A stretch of DNA of 64,000 nucleotides. Origin: Cladopsammia gracilis (taxonomy: Eukaryota > Cnidaria > Anthozoa > Scleractinia > Dendrophylliidae). A model generated the notes under the pieces. That model searched no databases. It was not told where the DNA came from and was given only the letters and a program-made list of their open reading frames with translations. Shown here piece after piece: positions 17,886 to 29,779 of this stretch. Position numbers and translations under genes: made by a program. The first letter of the stretch is position 1. Each line of letters begins with the position of its first letter. The stretch lies in contig JAJGOT010000602.1 of assembly GCA_022457155.1 (NCBI GenBank), forward strand, positions 410,487-474,486, written 5' to 3'.

Positions 17886-18289
17886 ACCGCGCCCCAATTG
17901 CATAAGAAATAAGCGCGGATGAACAATCGCAATCGAGAATTTTGTTATTGCCATGCACAATCATTACTCATGCGCAGAGCGCCATGAGTTGAAATTTGCC
18001 ATCCGTTTTTCTTTTTATTAATATTTGTGTCACGATTTTGCATGCAAATCCATAATGTCTGCGTAATTTTTGACATTGTTGCTTTCAAGTTAGTTTTTCA
18101 GGCTATTTTTCATACTTAAACCTGTCTCTTATTGCAAAATGTTCACACTAATGATTCTACACTGAGGAGATGTTGTTTTTTCAAGTCTGTGTTCGCTCTA
18201 ATTCTTGTGCGCATTGTCCAGTTTATTATCGTTCCTTGATTCGCGTTGATTTGTTCAAAGACTGATAAATCGCGCTGGAGTCAGTCTAT

Positions 18290-18420
18290 TTCAAATGTTA
18301 CAGAAATCATTCACGGTTTGAGAAGTACTAGACGAATGTGGATTTCATCTGAGTATGTGTCTCTGATAGTGCAATGTGTGTCACGCAAAATTCGTTAGGG
18401 GGGAGGGGGGACTGGACTTA
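18290..18420 (+). repeat. dispersed repeat copy, TGTCACGCAAAATTCGTT family
   Basis: It shares with 19495-19655 an AATGTTACAGAAATCATTCA-like start, an AGACGAATGTGGATTT-like middle and a TGTCACGCAAAATTCGTT end followed by a G-rich run. A partial third copy of the start lies near 19131-19185. Confidence 0.55.
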
Positions 18421-19494
18421 TGTGTATTATGGACCGTGGAATGCATGTCGATTTTTAATGATTTCATTGGTTTTTAAAGCACTCAGGTATATTAAGGCAT
18501 GTTTCAACAGTTATTTTCCAAAAAAGGTAGGGGTGGTCTATCCTCGGAGGCTTTAGCCATAAAAACATAAAACTTTGGAATACTGAACAGTTTGCAAATG
18601 CAGTAATGTTAGCATATAGAAGTTATGCTAAAAATCAAAATCAAAATCAAAGATGGGAACAGTTTATGATAACCGTAAATAGACTTCACTACTACCAGCT
18701 AAGTCCTAACAGGAGCAACAAAAGATCTGTGCTTGAAAATAAGTCTGTGTTTGAAAATAAATGGTACTTTGTACTAGTGCCCAGTCCCCCATAACAGTTA
18801 TTTCTTTTTTCCTGCATTTCTTTTAAATTATCTTAAAGTTGCCAAGCACAGAAATAATGTACCTTGTGGTCTTAAAATCATAAAGCTGATGGCAGACTCC
18901 AGGAAATAGTAAAAAGTGTTCTCATTTTGTGTGTAAGATTTTTCAGCTAAAAATATTCTGACAAGTCAGGTGATTTAATTTCCATATTTTTTGCGTACGA
19001 AAATGACCACATTTGCAAACTGTTTATTCTGCCAAAGTTTTTCGTTCTTATGGATAAAGACTCAAAAGATAGACCACCCTTTCACTTTTTGTGTGAAATG
19101 GCAGGAGACCCATGCCTTAATTTACTTAAGAAGTCTTTTCAAATGTAACAGCAATAATTCACGGTTTTGGAATTAATAGACGAGTAATTGACGTAAACAA
19201 AAAAAGATTTGAATTTTATAGTTCTAACTTCACACGCGTCGCTTTATGCAAAGACGTCCGTGTATTTTTGGCAACTTTGATTTCCAAATCAGTTTCTCGG
19301 GCCATTTTCGATACACAACTGGTGTATTTTATTCGGAGTAGTCATACTAGTTATTTTAGACTGAGAAAAAGTTGTTTTTGTGAGCATTTGTGCACTCTAA
19401 CAGAGTCAACAGACGGTCGAGTAAAACGTTTTGAGAATTGCTAAAACTGAAAAATAGCCCAGTCATTTACTGATTTCATTACCTTTAAAAGTAG

Positions 19495-19655
19495 TCTTTT
19501 TAAATGTAACTGAAAGAAGTCACAGTTTGGGAAATATTAGACGAGTGTAGATTTGATCGGGAATCAATAAATTAAATATTCACAGGTTGTACAGAAGTCG
19601 TGTCTCAGCGTGTTCTTGGGTGTGTCACGCAAAATTCGTTGAGGGGGGAGGGGTG
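19495..19655 (+). repeat. dispersed repeat copy, TGTCACGCAAAATTCGTT family
   Basis: This is the second copy of the repeat at 18290-18420, more diverged in the middle but with the same TGTCACGCAAAATTCGTT end and G-run. The stretch between the copies (18421-19494) holds no supported gene. Confidence 0.55.
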
Positions 19656-19808
19656 CGTGATCCGTTTAAAGTAAACCATAACACTTTCTTACGCAAGCGC
19701 ATGAGTATAGGCTACTTGTAGTCTCTTGGTATTATTATTATTATTATTATTACTACTACTAAACACTACTCTACGTATTTATATACCCAGTAGTATCACA
19801 GTCGACCA

Positions 19809-20446
19809 GGTCAAGCGTACCCCCCCTAGATTATATTAATGAGTTGATTATTTGAAAATTGAATCCGTTAGTCGTTTCAAATAATACAATCATTTTTGAA
19901 ATGTTCGAATCAAAATGCTCCTTATATGGTTGATAATTTTCGATAAACTTTATTCTCTTTTTCTGAAATAGAACACGTGCACGAAAATGAAATCTGATCT
20001 TGTCAAACAGCGAGACAAACGGCGGGGAAGACGCTGAAGTTAATACACCGTAATTGTTTGACACGATAATAATATTTCGTCTGCAACACTTTCTGTTCCT
20101 TAAGTGATAACATCAGGCTGAACAATTTCACGCAAAGAAAGTGATAAATGTTGCGTTTATTGCCATAAATATCCTCTCGTTTGTCTCGCTGTATGACAAG
20201 ATCAGATTTCGTTATATATATCGTACATGTGTCATATGCTAATTTGTAAAAAAAAATAGAACTCGAAGAAATGTTTTGGAAAAGTTCTCTTTCAGAAACA
20301 GAGAATAAAGTTTATCGAAACTTATCAACCATATAAGGAGCATTTAGAAATCAAATTTTGATTCGAACATTTCAAAAATGAATGCATTATTTGAAACGAC
20401 TAATGGGTTCAATTCATCAATATTATCTAGGGTGGTACGCTTGACC
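19809..20446. mobile_element. 638-bp MITE with long inverted repeats
   Basis: The termini are GGTCAAGCGTACC (19809) and GGTACGCTTGACC (ending 20446). The arms remain similar for about 210 bases inward, for example CTCCTTATATGGTTGATAA on the left against TTATCAACCATATAAGGAG on the right. No target duplication is obvious. It lies 30 bases from the last recognisable coding base of the TPR-CHAT gene, in what would be its intron or 3' flank. Confidence 0.75.
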
Positions 20447-20475
20447 TTTCTCCACAGTATACAATTTTTACTAAC

Positions 20476-23318
20476 CTTAACTCATGAAAATCAAATGTCA
20501 CGTTATCTCCAATCACCATAAATGGCGCCCATTGTCCCACTTTAGAATAGCCGTTGTCTCTCATCCACTTCATGGCCTGGTGAAGAGATTCAGTGGCACT
20601 TTCTCCTCGAACAAGGTGCTCGTAAAAACGAATCATAAAATGCTTTGTTGCAAGGTCTTCTAAAGTCCACAGGGCCACCAACACTGAGCGTGCACCGGAC
20701 CCTAAGAACGCACGAGCGATTCCAACAACTCCCTCGGCTCCTGTATGCCCTCCTGCACTGTGACTACAGCTAAGAACTACCAGTTTGGCTCGCAGTCGAA
20801 CTTGTGAAATGTCAGTCATTGTCAACAAGTAGTCTTCTTCTCGTGGAAATCTGCTATCGGTGGGTCTTTGAGGGGAAAGAACAATTTCTCCTCTTTCGGC
20901 ACTACTATGAGCGGCGAAATGTATCAGACTCACTGAATGAATACTTTGAAGAACCCCCTGCTTAGTTGCTTGCTTTCCTAGCAAAGGCTGAACTCCGAGC
21001 AGTCCTCCAATCATCTCTGCTTCCTCTTTTGCACAAGGCAATGGTGATGGTCTCTCACAGCGTCCCTTGTAAAGCACAAAACCAACATCAGGATCTCCCA
21101 CTATTAGTGCGCCAGTCTGACTGTGATAGTCTGCTGGACTGTCCTGTATGAGTTTGAGAGTCGTCAAAGAAGGAACAATGCGGATCCTGAAATTCTCTGA
21201 TAAAAACTTTCCACTTTCATCCTCTAACGCTGAGAATGGGACTTAGAACAAAGAACGATCAGGAATAATAATGATTTCGGCTTCATCAAGTGAGTCAGCC
21301 ACGGGAGCGATGATCATATTGTAACACTCAGCAAGAGTAGGGTCGGATTGCTGGTCCTCGTCTTCCTTGTCTTCCTCTTCTTCAAACAGGCGAAAAGCTT
21401 CGACGGTATCTTCCTGAGATGATTTACGCGATAGGTTGGTAACATTTGAAGAAAACCATGATCGATCTTCGCATTGCGCTCGAGGTGGAAAATGAAACTT
21501 TCTGCAGGTTTTGTTTCCAAAAACTTCGTCTACATGCATATCCTTTCCCTTGTTAACAAAACAGTCATTGACGTTTATTTGCCGAAAAAGTATTGGTTTG
21601 TCCGCTTTAACAATCCACAAAAATATAGCATCTTTATAATATGAAATACATAGGCAAGAACAGTTACTTTCTTTATCCATGATTCTTTCAATACCAACCC
21701 ATGTTTGTGGATTGACTGATATTTCTTTTCTCAAAGAGTACTGAACTGACATTAAGTCTGCCAGGGCTCTGGCTCGTCCAAGCTCTACAGTGTAGAGAGC
21801 GTCATTAGGCTTCCCAGTTTGCAAGAACAATACACTTAGAAACCGGCTGTAAAAAACGTGCTCGGCAAACAACGATATCTTGAATTGGTCATTATCTCTC
21901 AGGAAATAGCGCATCTCCTCACTTTTATAAATGCAGTCAAAGAGATAGGATTTCGCTCCATGTATGTTTCCATGCAACAGCATTGCAAATGCAAGGTTAG
22001 CATGGTTTGCTACCTCAGCCTTAATGTCGTCAATTTCTTTGCTGATCGCAAGTGCTTTTTCGAGATGTTCTTTAGCCTTGGCATATTCGCCGAGAGACTG
22101 AAATACCGTTCCTAGGTTTGCATAGCATGAGGCTTCTCCATTTATGTCGTCAATTTCTTTGCTGATCGCAAGTGCTTTTTCGAGATGTTCTTTAGCCTTG
22201 GCATATTCACCGAGAGACTGAAATACCGTTCCTAGGTTTGCATAGCATGAGGCTTCTCCATTTATGTCGTCAATTTCTTTGCTGATCGCAAGTGCTTTTT
22301 CGAGATGTTCTTTAGCCTTGGCATATTCACCGAGAGACTGAAACACCGTTCCTAGGTTTGCAAAACACGAGGCCTCACCATTTATGTCGCCAATTTCTAT
22401 TCTGATCGCAAGTGCTTTTTCGAGATGTTCTTTAGCCTTGACATATTCACCAAGATACTGAAACACCGTTCCTAGGTTTGCAACACACGAGGCTTCACCA
22501 TTTATGTCGCCAATTTCTTTGTTGATCGCAAGTCCTTTTTCGAGATGTTCTTTAGCCTTGGCATATTCACCGAGAGACTCGAAAACCGTTCCTAGGTTTG
22601 CAAAACACGAGGCTTCTCCATTTATGTCGCCTATTTCTTTTCTGATTGCAAGTGCTTTTTCGTGATGTTCTGTAGCCTTGGCATGTTCACCGAGAGACTG
22701 AAACACCGTTCCTAGGTTTGCATAGCACGAGGCTTCTCCATTTCTGTCGGCAATTTCTTTACTGATCGCAAGTGCTTTTTCGAGATGTTCTTTAGCCTTG
22801 GCATATTCACCGAGAGACTCAAACATCATTCCTAGGTTTGCAGAACACGAGGCTTCTCCATTTATGTCGCCAATTTCTTTTCTGATTGCAAGTGCTTTTT
22901 CGTGATGTTCTTTAGCTTTGGCATATTTACCGAGAGACTGAAACACCGTTCCTAGGCTTGCATAACACGAGGCTTCTCCATTTATGTCGCAAATTTCTTT
23001 ACTGATCGCTAGTGCTTTTTCGAGATGTTCTTTAGCTTTGGCATATTCACCGAGAGACTGAAACACCGTTCCTAGATTTTCATAGCCCGAGGCTTCTCCA
23101 TTTATGTCGCCAATTTCTTTGCTGATCGCTAGTGCTTTTTCGAGATGTTCTTTAGCCTTAGTATATTCACCGAGAGACCGAAACACCGATCCTAGGTTTG
23201 CATAACATGAGGCTTTTCCTTTCCGTTTTCCGGTTGCTATCATGATGCTAAGTGCATTCGAATAAAGTTCTTTTGCTTCGTTATAATTCGGTTTCGTTTT
23301 CCAGAGCTTTAATGTCAA
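20476..23318 (-). pseudogene. TPR-repeat protein with C-terminal CHAT (caspase-like) protease domain
   Basis: One long minus-strand exon encodes about eleven 40-residue TPR units (consensus around GEASCYANLGTVFQSLGEYA), a helical linker of about 200 residues with an acidic EEEEDKEDED patch, and a CHAT domain. The CHAT part has the catalytic His in IHFAAHSS and Cys in VVLSCSHSAGG, followed by GARSVLVALW. CHAT proteases cleave partner proteins and the TPRs bind them; such genes are expanded in anthozoans. A single in-frame TAA (21243-21245) splits the frame, which stays open 25 codons later into the domain, so it is either a recent nonsense allele or an assembly error. The left end has a good donor (AAG|GTTAGT) at 20476. 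The right end reaches a possible acceptor near 23303-23318 with no ATG, so 5' exons are missing. Confidence 0.65.
22021..23220 (-). repeat. exact 120-bp tandem array encoding TPRs, ten units
   Basis: TTTATGTCG or a close variant recurs at exactly 120-base spacing at 22141, 22261 and on to 23101, with no indels. Units at 22021-22380 are nearly identical in DNA, and the others are more diverged. This implies recent unequal exchange or conversion inside the array with the 40-codon unit held in frame. Confidence 0.9.
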
Positions 23319-24829
23319 GGAGAATCAAGCATTATTTTATTAACTGGATGGCCTTTAGAACACGATTGATGCTGGCAAGTGGCAATCAGTATTCCAATAG
23401 TGATGCCTTGTACAACCTTGTCTATGTTGTCCATGAAGAGACAAAACGAAAATTATGATTATTACAGTTGTAAGTTTAAAAGCCAAGCAGAGTGCGCATT
23501 CTCTCCTGGCATAAATTTAACATAACTTACATAAATTATACACGACAATTAAAGTAAAAATGCAGTTGCAAATCTGTTATTCATTGTTCCTACAGATCTA
23601 GAATTACTTATAAAAGCAAAAAGACATGTAACAAAATGTAAGAAAAAGTACAATGTAACAAAAAATGTAAGAAACAAAATTCTTTGTCCATTTTTATCGA
23701 GTGAATGAGCGTGCGCAATGAACGAGTTCTTGCAATGCACTCCATCACTCGATTGTTAACTTTACATTAATTTAATCAAAATTTAATCGAATTTATTAGT
23801 CTACCTAATTATTATGTGTGTGTATTTTTCTCGGGCAAAAATAACCTTAAAACGTACTCTATCCTTGAGGTTGATGCTCCTGTATTTTGCTGATAAGGAG
23901 AGATAGAAATTGGACTTTTACCTTACGAAATTATTTCGTTTCGCGTCATTGGAAAGGTTTCAAATTATACCTTACTTTTGAGGTATGCAAAATTCAGAGT
24001 GGTTTTAGCCGACAAATGAAAAAAAAACTCACAGGACTTTTGTTAACTTCAGATACCACTGTTAGTTTCATTGAAGACTTCTTTTTAAAATTAAATTTTG
24101 ACGCCGAGATGCACATATAGACTCCGTAGTCTAAATAATGGAAATACTCCCGGATCTTTAACAATTTTGCATTGCTTTTAAAATTTTATTACCAATATCA
24201 ACTTCAATCAATATTTCTGCAGGAATTAGTAAGTTCGGCAAAACTCAAGAACCTCAAGTTGTTTCATGATTCGAAAAGGCTCCGCGGTTCTTTTCAGAAG
24301 TGAATACGGCACGCTGTAAGTAATGTCTTCTGTGGTGCCACGACATGCACGGGACGATCTCCGGCTCTATAAGGCACGAAAAAACAGTGAAACTGTGTTT
24401 ATGGTAGATGACGAGGAAGCTTTGTATTTCATGAAGTTTTCATACCGTAAGTCTGTTTATAATATTCCATTTTTCGATTGCTTTCTCAAGCACATGGTTT
24501 TTCGTGACGTTACGTACAACACGGGCCCTCACAGCCATGAACGTCTGACTGATTGGTCCTCACAGCAAATTCCAATGCGAATATCTCTACTTTACAAGGG
24601 TTAAACTGGATGCAACCTCTACCTTACGCCTTCCCCTGTCTTAAAATAAATGCATCCTTGACAGAGGAAACGTATCACAGAAATATCTTTAAAAGTGCAT
24701 TCTCTTTATTACAGTTTGGAATATTGGAGGGTGTTGATTAAATCCCGTCTTTAAAAAGTCCACTGATCAGTTCTTATCTGTCCATACTCAAAGTTGAATT
24801 ATTTTTCTTACGCTGCCTATCTTAGCATA

Positions 24830-24876
<47 letters not shown>

Positions 24877-25472
24877 ACAAGAATATTACAAGTCAAGTCA
24901 AGATTTATTTAAGCAGGGTGGCCCTTTCAGCACAAGTCTTTCAGCAATGAAATAAAGTAGAAAATGTTTAACCCGTCTGGTAGGGTGTAACTAGACTTAG
25001 GTTCCATAACATTCGCTCTGTTGTTCGGGGTGCATGTAGATAGGGCAGTGCTTGCGGTTGTATTATACTGTACTGGCTGACTTAAGGTTCACACATGCAT
25101 GGAAACGTTTCTTAGTGATTAGTTAAATGAGCATTTCATTTCGTTTAAACACATATAGCTTAATGTAACTGAAAGTTAGCAGATCTTTGTCCCTTTACAA
25201 ACGAATCGACATAAACGGTGCGCAAAATAAAAGCAGTAAGTTGCCACAACTATTGGCAAATAACCATGCAATTGGATTTAGGAAAGGACTTACTGTGTTC
25301 AGTGAGCGGAAACAAAAGAGATCGTTTCTACGAAACAAAGACACGCAAATTCAGCTTCATTCCTTATTTAGAATCTTAGAAAACTGCTAATATTTATCAG
25401 GTAATTATCATGTTTATCAGGTTTATCAGGTAATATTTCATCGCATGTTTTATATATCATGTTTTATATATC
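23319..25472. other. noncoding DNA 5' of the TPR-CHAT exon
   Basis: No gene supported. It includes the (GTT)n run and an AT-rich short tandem repeat (TTTATCAGGT and CATGTTTTATATAT, two to three copies each) at about 25398-25472, immediately before the LINE. Confidence 0.5.
24831..24874. repeat. (GTT)n microsatellite
   Basis: About fourteen uninterrupted TTG/GTT triplets. Confidence 0.95.
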
Positions 25473-25950
25473 ATGTGTCCCAATTTAAAATTTTCATTCT
25501 GTAATATTTATGCTCCTAATAATCAGTCGGAACAATTAGAATTTATTCAAGAACTAAATAATTGCATCATTGACAAGTCAGAATTAACCAACCTTATTAT
25601 CGGTGGTGATTGGAACTGCACGCTATCAAAAAAAAGACAAAAAAGGCGGGATTCCTTGGAAATCAACACCTTTTAGGAATCTGCTCTTGACTACAATGGA
25701 AATGTTGGATTTAATCGATATATACAGAACTAAGCATCCAAATTCCCACGGGTTTTCATATTATTCTAAAGCTCTTCAAGTTAAATCAAGAATCGATTTT
25801 TTCCTGATAGCAAAAAACATGGCGCAATTGGCGAAAAATGCTGGAATCTCCACTTCAATTGCACCTGACCACAACACAATCTATCTAAATTTATTGTTAC
25901 CTGAAAACGCCCCGAGGGGACCTGGATTCTGGAAATTCAACAACACTTGA
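25473..25950 (+). pseudogene. LINE AP endonuclease fragment
   Basis: FCNIYAPN and the metal-binding GGDWN motif are visible in one frame (to 25676). The rest continues in another frame from about 25625, with the SRIDFFL and PDHN motifs typical of the end of the domain. The domain nicks target DNA to prime reverse transcription. The start and first catalytic residues are missing and the frame changes near 25630, so this copy is inactive. Confidence 0.75.
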
Positions 25951-26448
25951 AGATAAAGAATATGTAACATTAATTCGAGAACTTATCCCTCAAATACGTG
26001 AGAAATACTATTCTATACTGGACAAACGACTTTTGTGGGAGCTAATGAAACTGGAAATAAGAGGTGAGACTATCAAATTCGCGAAACGTAAATCTAAAAT
26101 TTATTCACAAAGAGAAATAGAAATATCCAACCATCTTGATCAATTAGATAGTATTATATGTAATAGCGATAACCTGCAAAATATAGACAGTCTTGAACGA
26201 ATATGAGGCACTGAAAACAGAACTTCAATCAATTTATAACCGTAAAGGAAAGGCTGCAATATTTCGGTCAAAATCTCGTTGGGTAGAACAACGGGGAAAA
26301 GCCCACAAAATATTTCTTCAACCTCGAGAAACGAAACTACAACAGAAAAATCATTAAAGAACTGCGATCTGAAGATGATGAGATAATAGAGGGAGACAAA
26401 GAAATACTTAAAGCTATCGAAGTTTTTTATGACAATCTTTACACCTCA

Positions 26449-28899
26449 ATGAGAACTATGCCACAGGAAAATTTCGATAACTTTATTAAAAACCTGGAAT
26501 TCCCAAAACTCTCCGAAGAGGAAAAGGAAAAATTGGAAGGTCTCCTAACACTTGAAGAATGCAAAAAAGCATTAGAATCATTTCAACAAAACAAATCTCC
26601 AGGTGAAGATGGCTTCACCGTGGAGTTTTATAATTTCTTTTTTCATCTCGTGGGTCAACATCTACTAGAAAGCTTCAATATGGCTTATGAATTAGGAGAA
26701 CTGTCTATCTCTCAAAGACGGGGAATAATAATTCTAATCCCAAAAGATGACTCCGATCATTTAGATCTTCAAAATTGGAGACTAATAACTTTACTTAATA
26801 TAGATTACAAGATTGTATCAAAAGCCTTAGCTAGACGGATTGAGACCGTATTGACAAAATTAGTACACCCGGACCAAACGGGTTTTATGAAAACACGTTA
26901 CATAGGTGAGAACCTGAGGCTTATTAGTGATGTTCTAGAGTACACTAAGACAGAAGGAAAATCTGGTATTTTGTTATCTCTTGATTTTAAAAAGGCATTT
27001 GATACGCTAGAATGGTCATTTGTGAAAAATGTATTTGATTTATTTAGTTTTGGGGATTGTGTTAAAAGGTGGATAACAGTTTTCTACACCAACATCGAAA
27101 GTGCTGCCCTAAACAATGGTTACGCAACTAATTGGTTTAAGCCCACTAGGGGCGTCAGACAAGGCTGTCCCTTTTCACCTTACCTGTTTATATTAGGTGC
27201 AGAAATATTGTCAGGAAAAATTCGTCAGTGTAAGCTGGTTAAAGGAATACAAGTGTATGAAAATGAAGTTAAGATCAGCCAATTTGCGGATGACACTAAC
27301 CTCTTTTGCTTAGATATTATCTCGGCCGAAAAAGCTCTCAGTATAGTCAATGAATTTGCAGGTGTTTCGGGACTGAAATTAAATATGAAAAAGACGAAAG
27401 CCTTGTGGTTAGGAAAATGGTTAAACAATAGAGCTACACCGCTACAATTATCGTGGCCACGAGATCCGGTTAAAATTCTAGGTATTTACTTTTCGTATGA
27501 TGAAAACAAGAATGATTATTACAACTTTCGCTTAAAATTGCAAAAATTACAAACCAACTTAGATATATGGAGTTCAAGGAATCTTACGCTGCTTGGAAAA
27601 GTATTGATTTCAAAATCTATCGGGCTATCGCAAATTGTTTATTCCGCAACTAACATAAATATCCCTGGAGATATTGCGACGATCATCAAAAGAAAGCTAT
27701 TCGATTTTCTTTGGAACAAGAAAAAGGATAAAATTAAAAGAGAAGGCCTTTATCAAGACTACGATAAAGGTGGAATCCGTATGACTGATATTAATTTAAT
27801 GATAAAGGCAATGCGGCTCGCGTGGATCCCGCGACTTTTTTGTCACACAAATTTAAATTGGAAGTCAGTTCCTGATCACTTTTTTCGTAAACTGGGTGGT
27901 CTAAAGTTTCTTCTTCTTTGCAACTACGATGTGAAATTTATAAATCCCAAACTTCCAATATTTTATAAAGAAATTCTATCATCTTTCAAAGAATTAAAAT
28001 CTCTATACAGTTACAATCCGGGAAAAACTGTTTTATTTCACAATTGCGAGATTTTAATAGATGGCAAGCCGTTCGTCATAAGCGAATGGCTTTCAAAAGG
28101 AATAATTTCTATTAAGGATCTTTTAGATAATAACGGCCAATTTTTATCTTATAAAGACTTTAATTTAAAATATAATTGTAAGACTAACTTTTTAAACTAC
28201 TATCAAGTTATAAGTGCCGTCCCACATCACCTACTATTAGAGGCAAGAAACAGGACAGATTTTCACAAAGAAATATTTCTAAATAATCAATATACAAAAA
28301 TTGAACTGGACAAGTCAACGAAGTTAGATCTTGAAACGGCAAAAATAAGAGATTTTTACTGGTTACTGAACTGGAAAGTCCATTATTCGCCATAAACTGG
28401 ACCAACTAAATGGAATAAGCTTTTGTCACTAAATGGAGGAAATTGGGAAAATATTTTTAAATCTATAAATCAAATTTGCAAAGAGAATAAACTGAAGGAA
28501 TTCCATTTTAAATTTATACACAGAATTGTAGTGACTAAAAAGGAACTACACAGATTCGGTATTAAAGAGGATAGTGATTGTGTGTATTGTGGAGAACAAG
28601 ATTCAATTGAACATACATTTGCAGACTGCCAATTCACAAAACGATTTATTCATAATGTAGTACAATGGTTCAACATGTGTAATCATGCTAATTTCAATCC
28701 ATCCGCTGTAGAGTACTTATTTGGAAATTTATCAAACTCAACTAATCCAAAGTTAATTAGGAAATTCAACTACACCATGTTGTTCATGCGTTATTATATT
28801 TATACCAACAAGCTACACTGCGACTCCCTGTTAATGAACGACTTTATTAACAAAATAACTTTTAAATACAAGTTGGAAGATCTCTACTCTGAACACTAG
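26449..28899 (+). pseudogene. LINE reverse transcriptase and C-terminal zinc domain
   Basis: The 648-residue open part shows SPGEDGF, HPDQTGF, LSLDFKKAFDTL (catalytic Asp), GVRQGCPFSP and the FADDTNLF catalytic pair. A TAA at 28393-28395 interrupts the frame, which continues to 28899 with a CxxC...H...C zinc domain (CVYCGEQDSIEHTFADC). The upstream linker between 25951 and 26448 is protein-like but broken by frame changes, so the copy as a whole is not functional. The clade appears L1-like, but I cannot place it reliably. Confidence 0.8.
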
Positions 28900-29086
28900 T
28901 ACTATTTGAAGCTCCTCGTCTTAATTTGATCAAGCAACCTTCTTATATGATTATATTATTGTATTTATATAACATATATGTACGAATAATTTGTTGTAGA
29001 TATGTTTTTTAATGTTGCAGATATGTTTTCTGATATACATGTAGGTAATTTGTGAGTGTTAATAAAGATGTCATAAAAAAAAAAAA

Positions 29087-29735
29087 TCTTCAGTAGCTTT
29101 TACGAGACTGTAATCCGGAGTTGGATCTCTTGCTGGCGTTCCTATCTGGTAACCCTGTCGGTAAACATCAAAGCAGCATTTTGCAATGAATAAAGGTAGA
29201 TATTTTTTGTGTAGAGTAGAGTATAGATACCCTTATTTTAAAAGGGGTTACTCCTTTAGCGATTAATATAACAACTTATATAAAATCAGTTGTTATCATT
29301 AAAGATTACCCTGCTGAAAAAAAAAACATAATTTACTCGGGAATGGCTGGTTTCTCCAATATTGCAGCAAATTCGTGAAATTAGATTGGGCTTATCATTT
29401 GGAAAATTTAAGTTATATTTTTGTCCGCGTTAATGTCAAAAGAAAAAAGAGAAAGAAATACAGCAAACAAACAAAACGGAAAAAAGAAAAGAAAAAGAAA
29501 TTCGCACACGCGGGTCTCGAATCAGTGACCTTCCGGACACTAATGGCACTGGTTTTCGAAAATAACATCAAACCATAAAGGTTATTTCGTTAAATTTGAA
29601 GAAAAATCTTCGTAGCTTTTTACGCGGCCTGCCACGGATACAACAGTTTTCAGTGACCCACATCATTGCCTTTAGTTGATCATTTCTCTTATCAACGCGT
29701 TAATATAAAATTATTATTATTATATTACCTTCTTA

Positions 29736-29779
<44 letters not shown>

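Larger units (their letters stand above)
25473..29086 (+). mobile_element. non-LTR retrotransposon (LINE), 5' truncated, with poly(A)
   Basis: The order is AP endonuclease fragment, linker, reverse transcriptase, zinc-knuckle C-terminus, 3' UTR with AATAAA (29061) and A-run (29074-29086). The N-terminal part of the endonuclease is missing, as in 5'-truncated insertions. The coding region has several frame breaks and stops. Confidence 0.85.

Noticed and set aside
22021..23220. Regular spacing suggestive of a CRISPR-like or satellite array
   Set aside because: The whole 120-base unit codes for one TPR; there are no variable spacers.
24323..24604. 93-codon frame beginning with ATG
   Set aside because: Isolated, no recognised motif, no splice partner or repeat context; chance frame is likelier.
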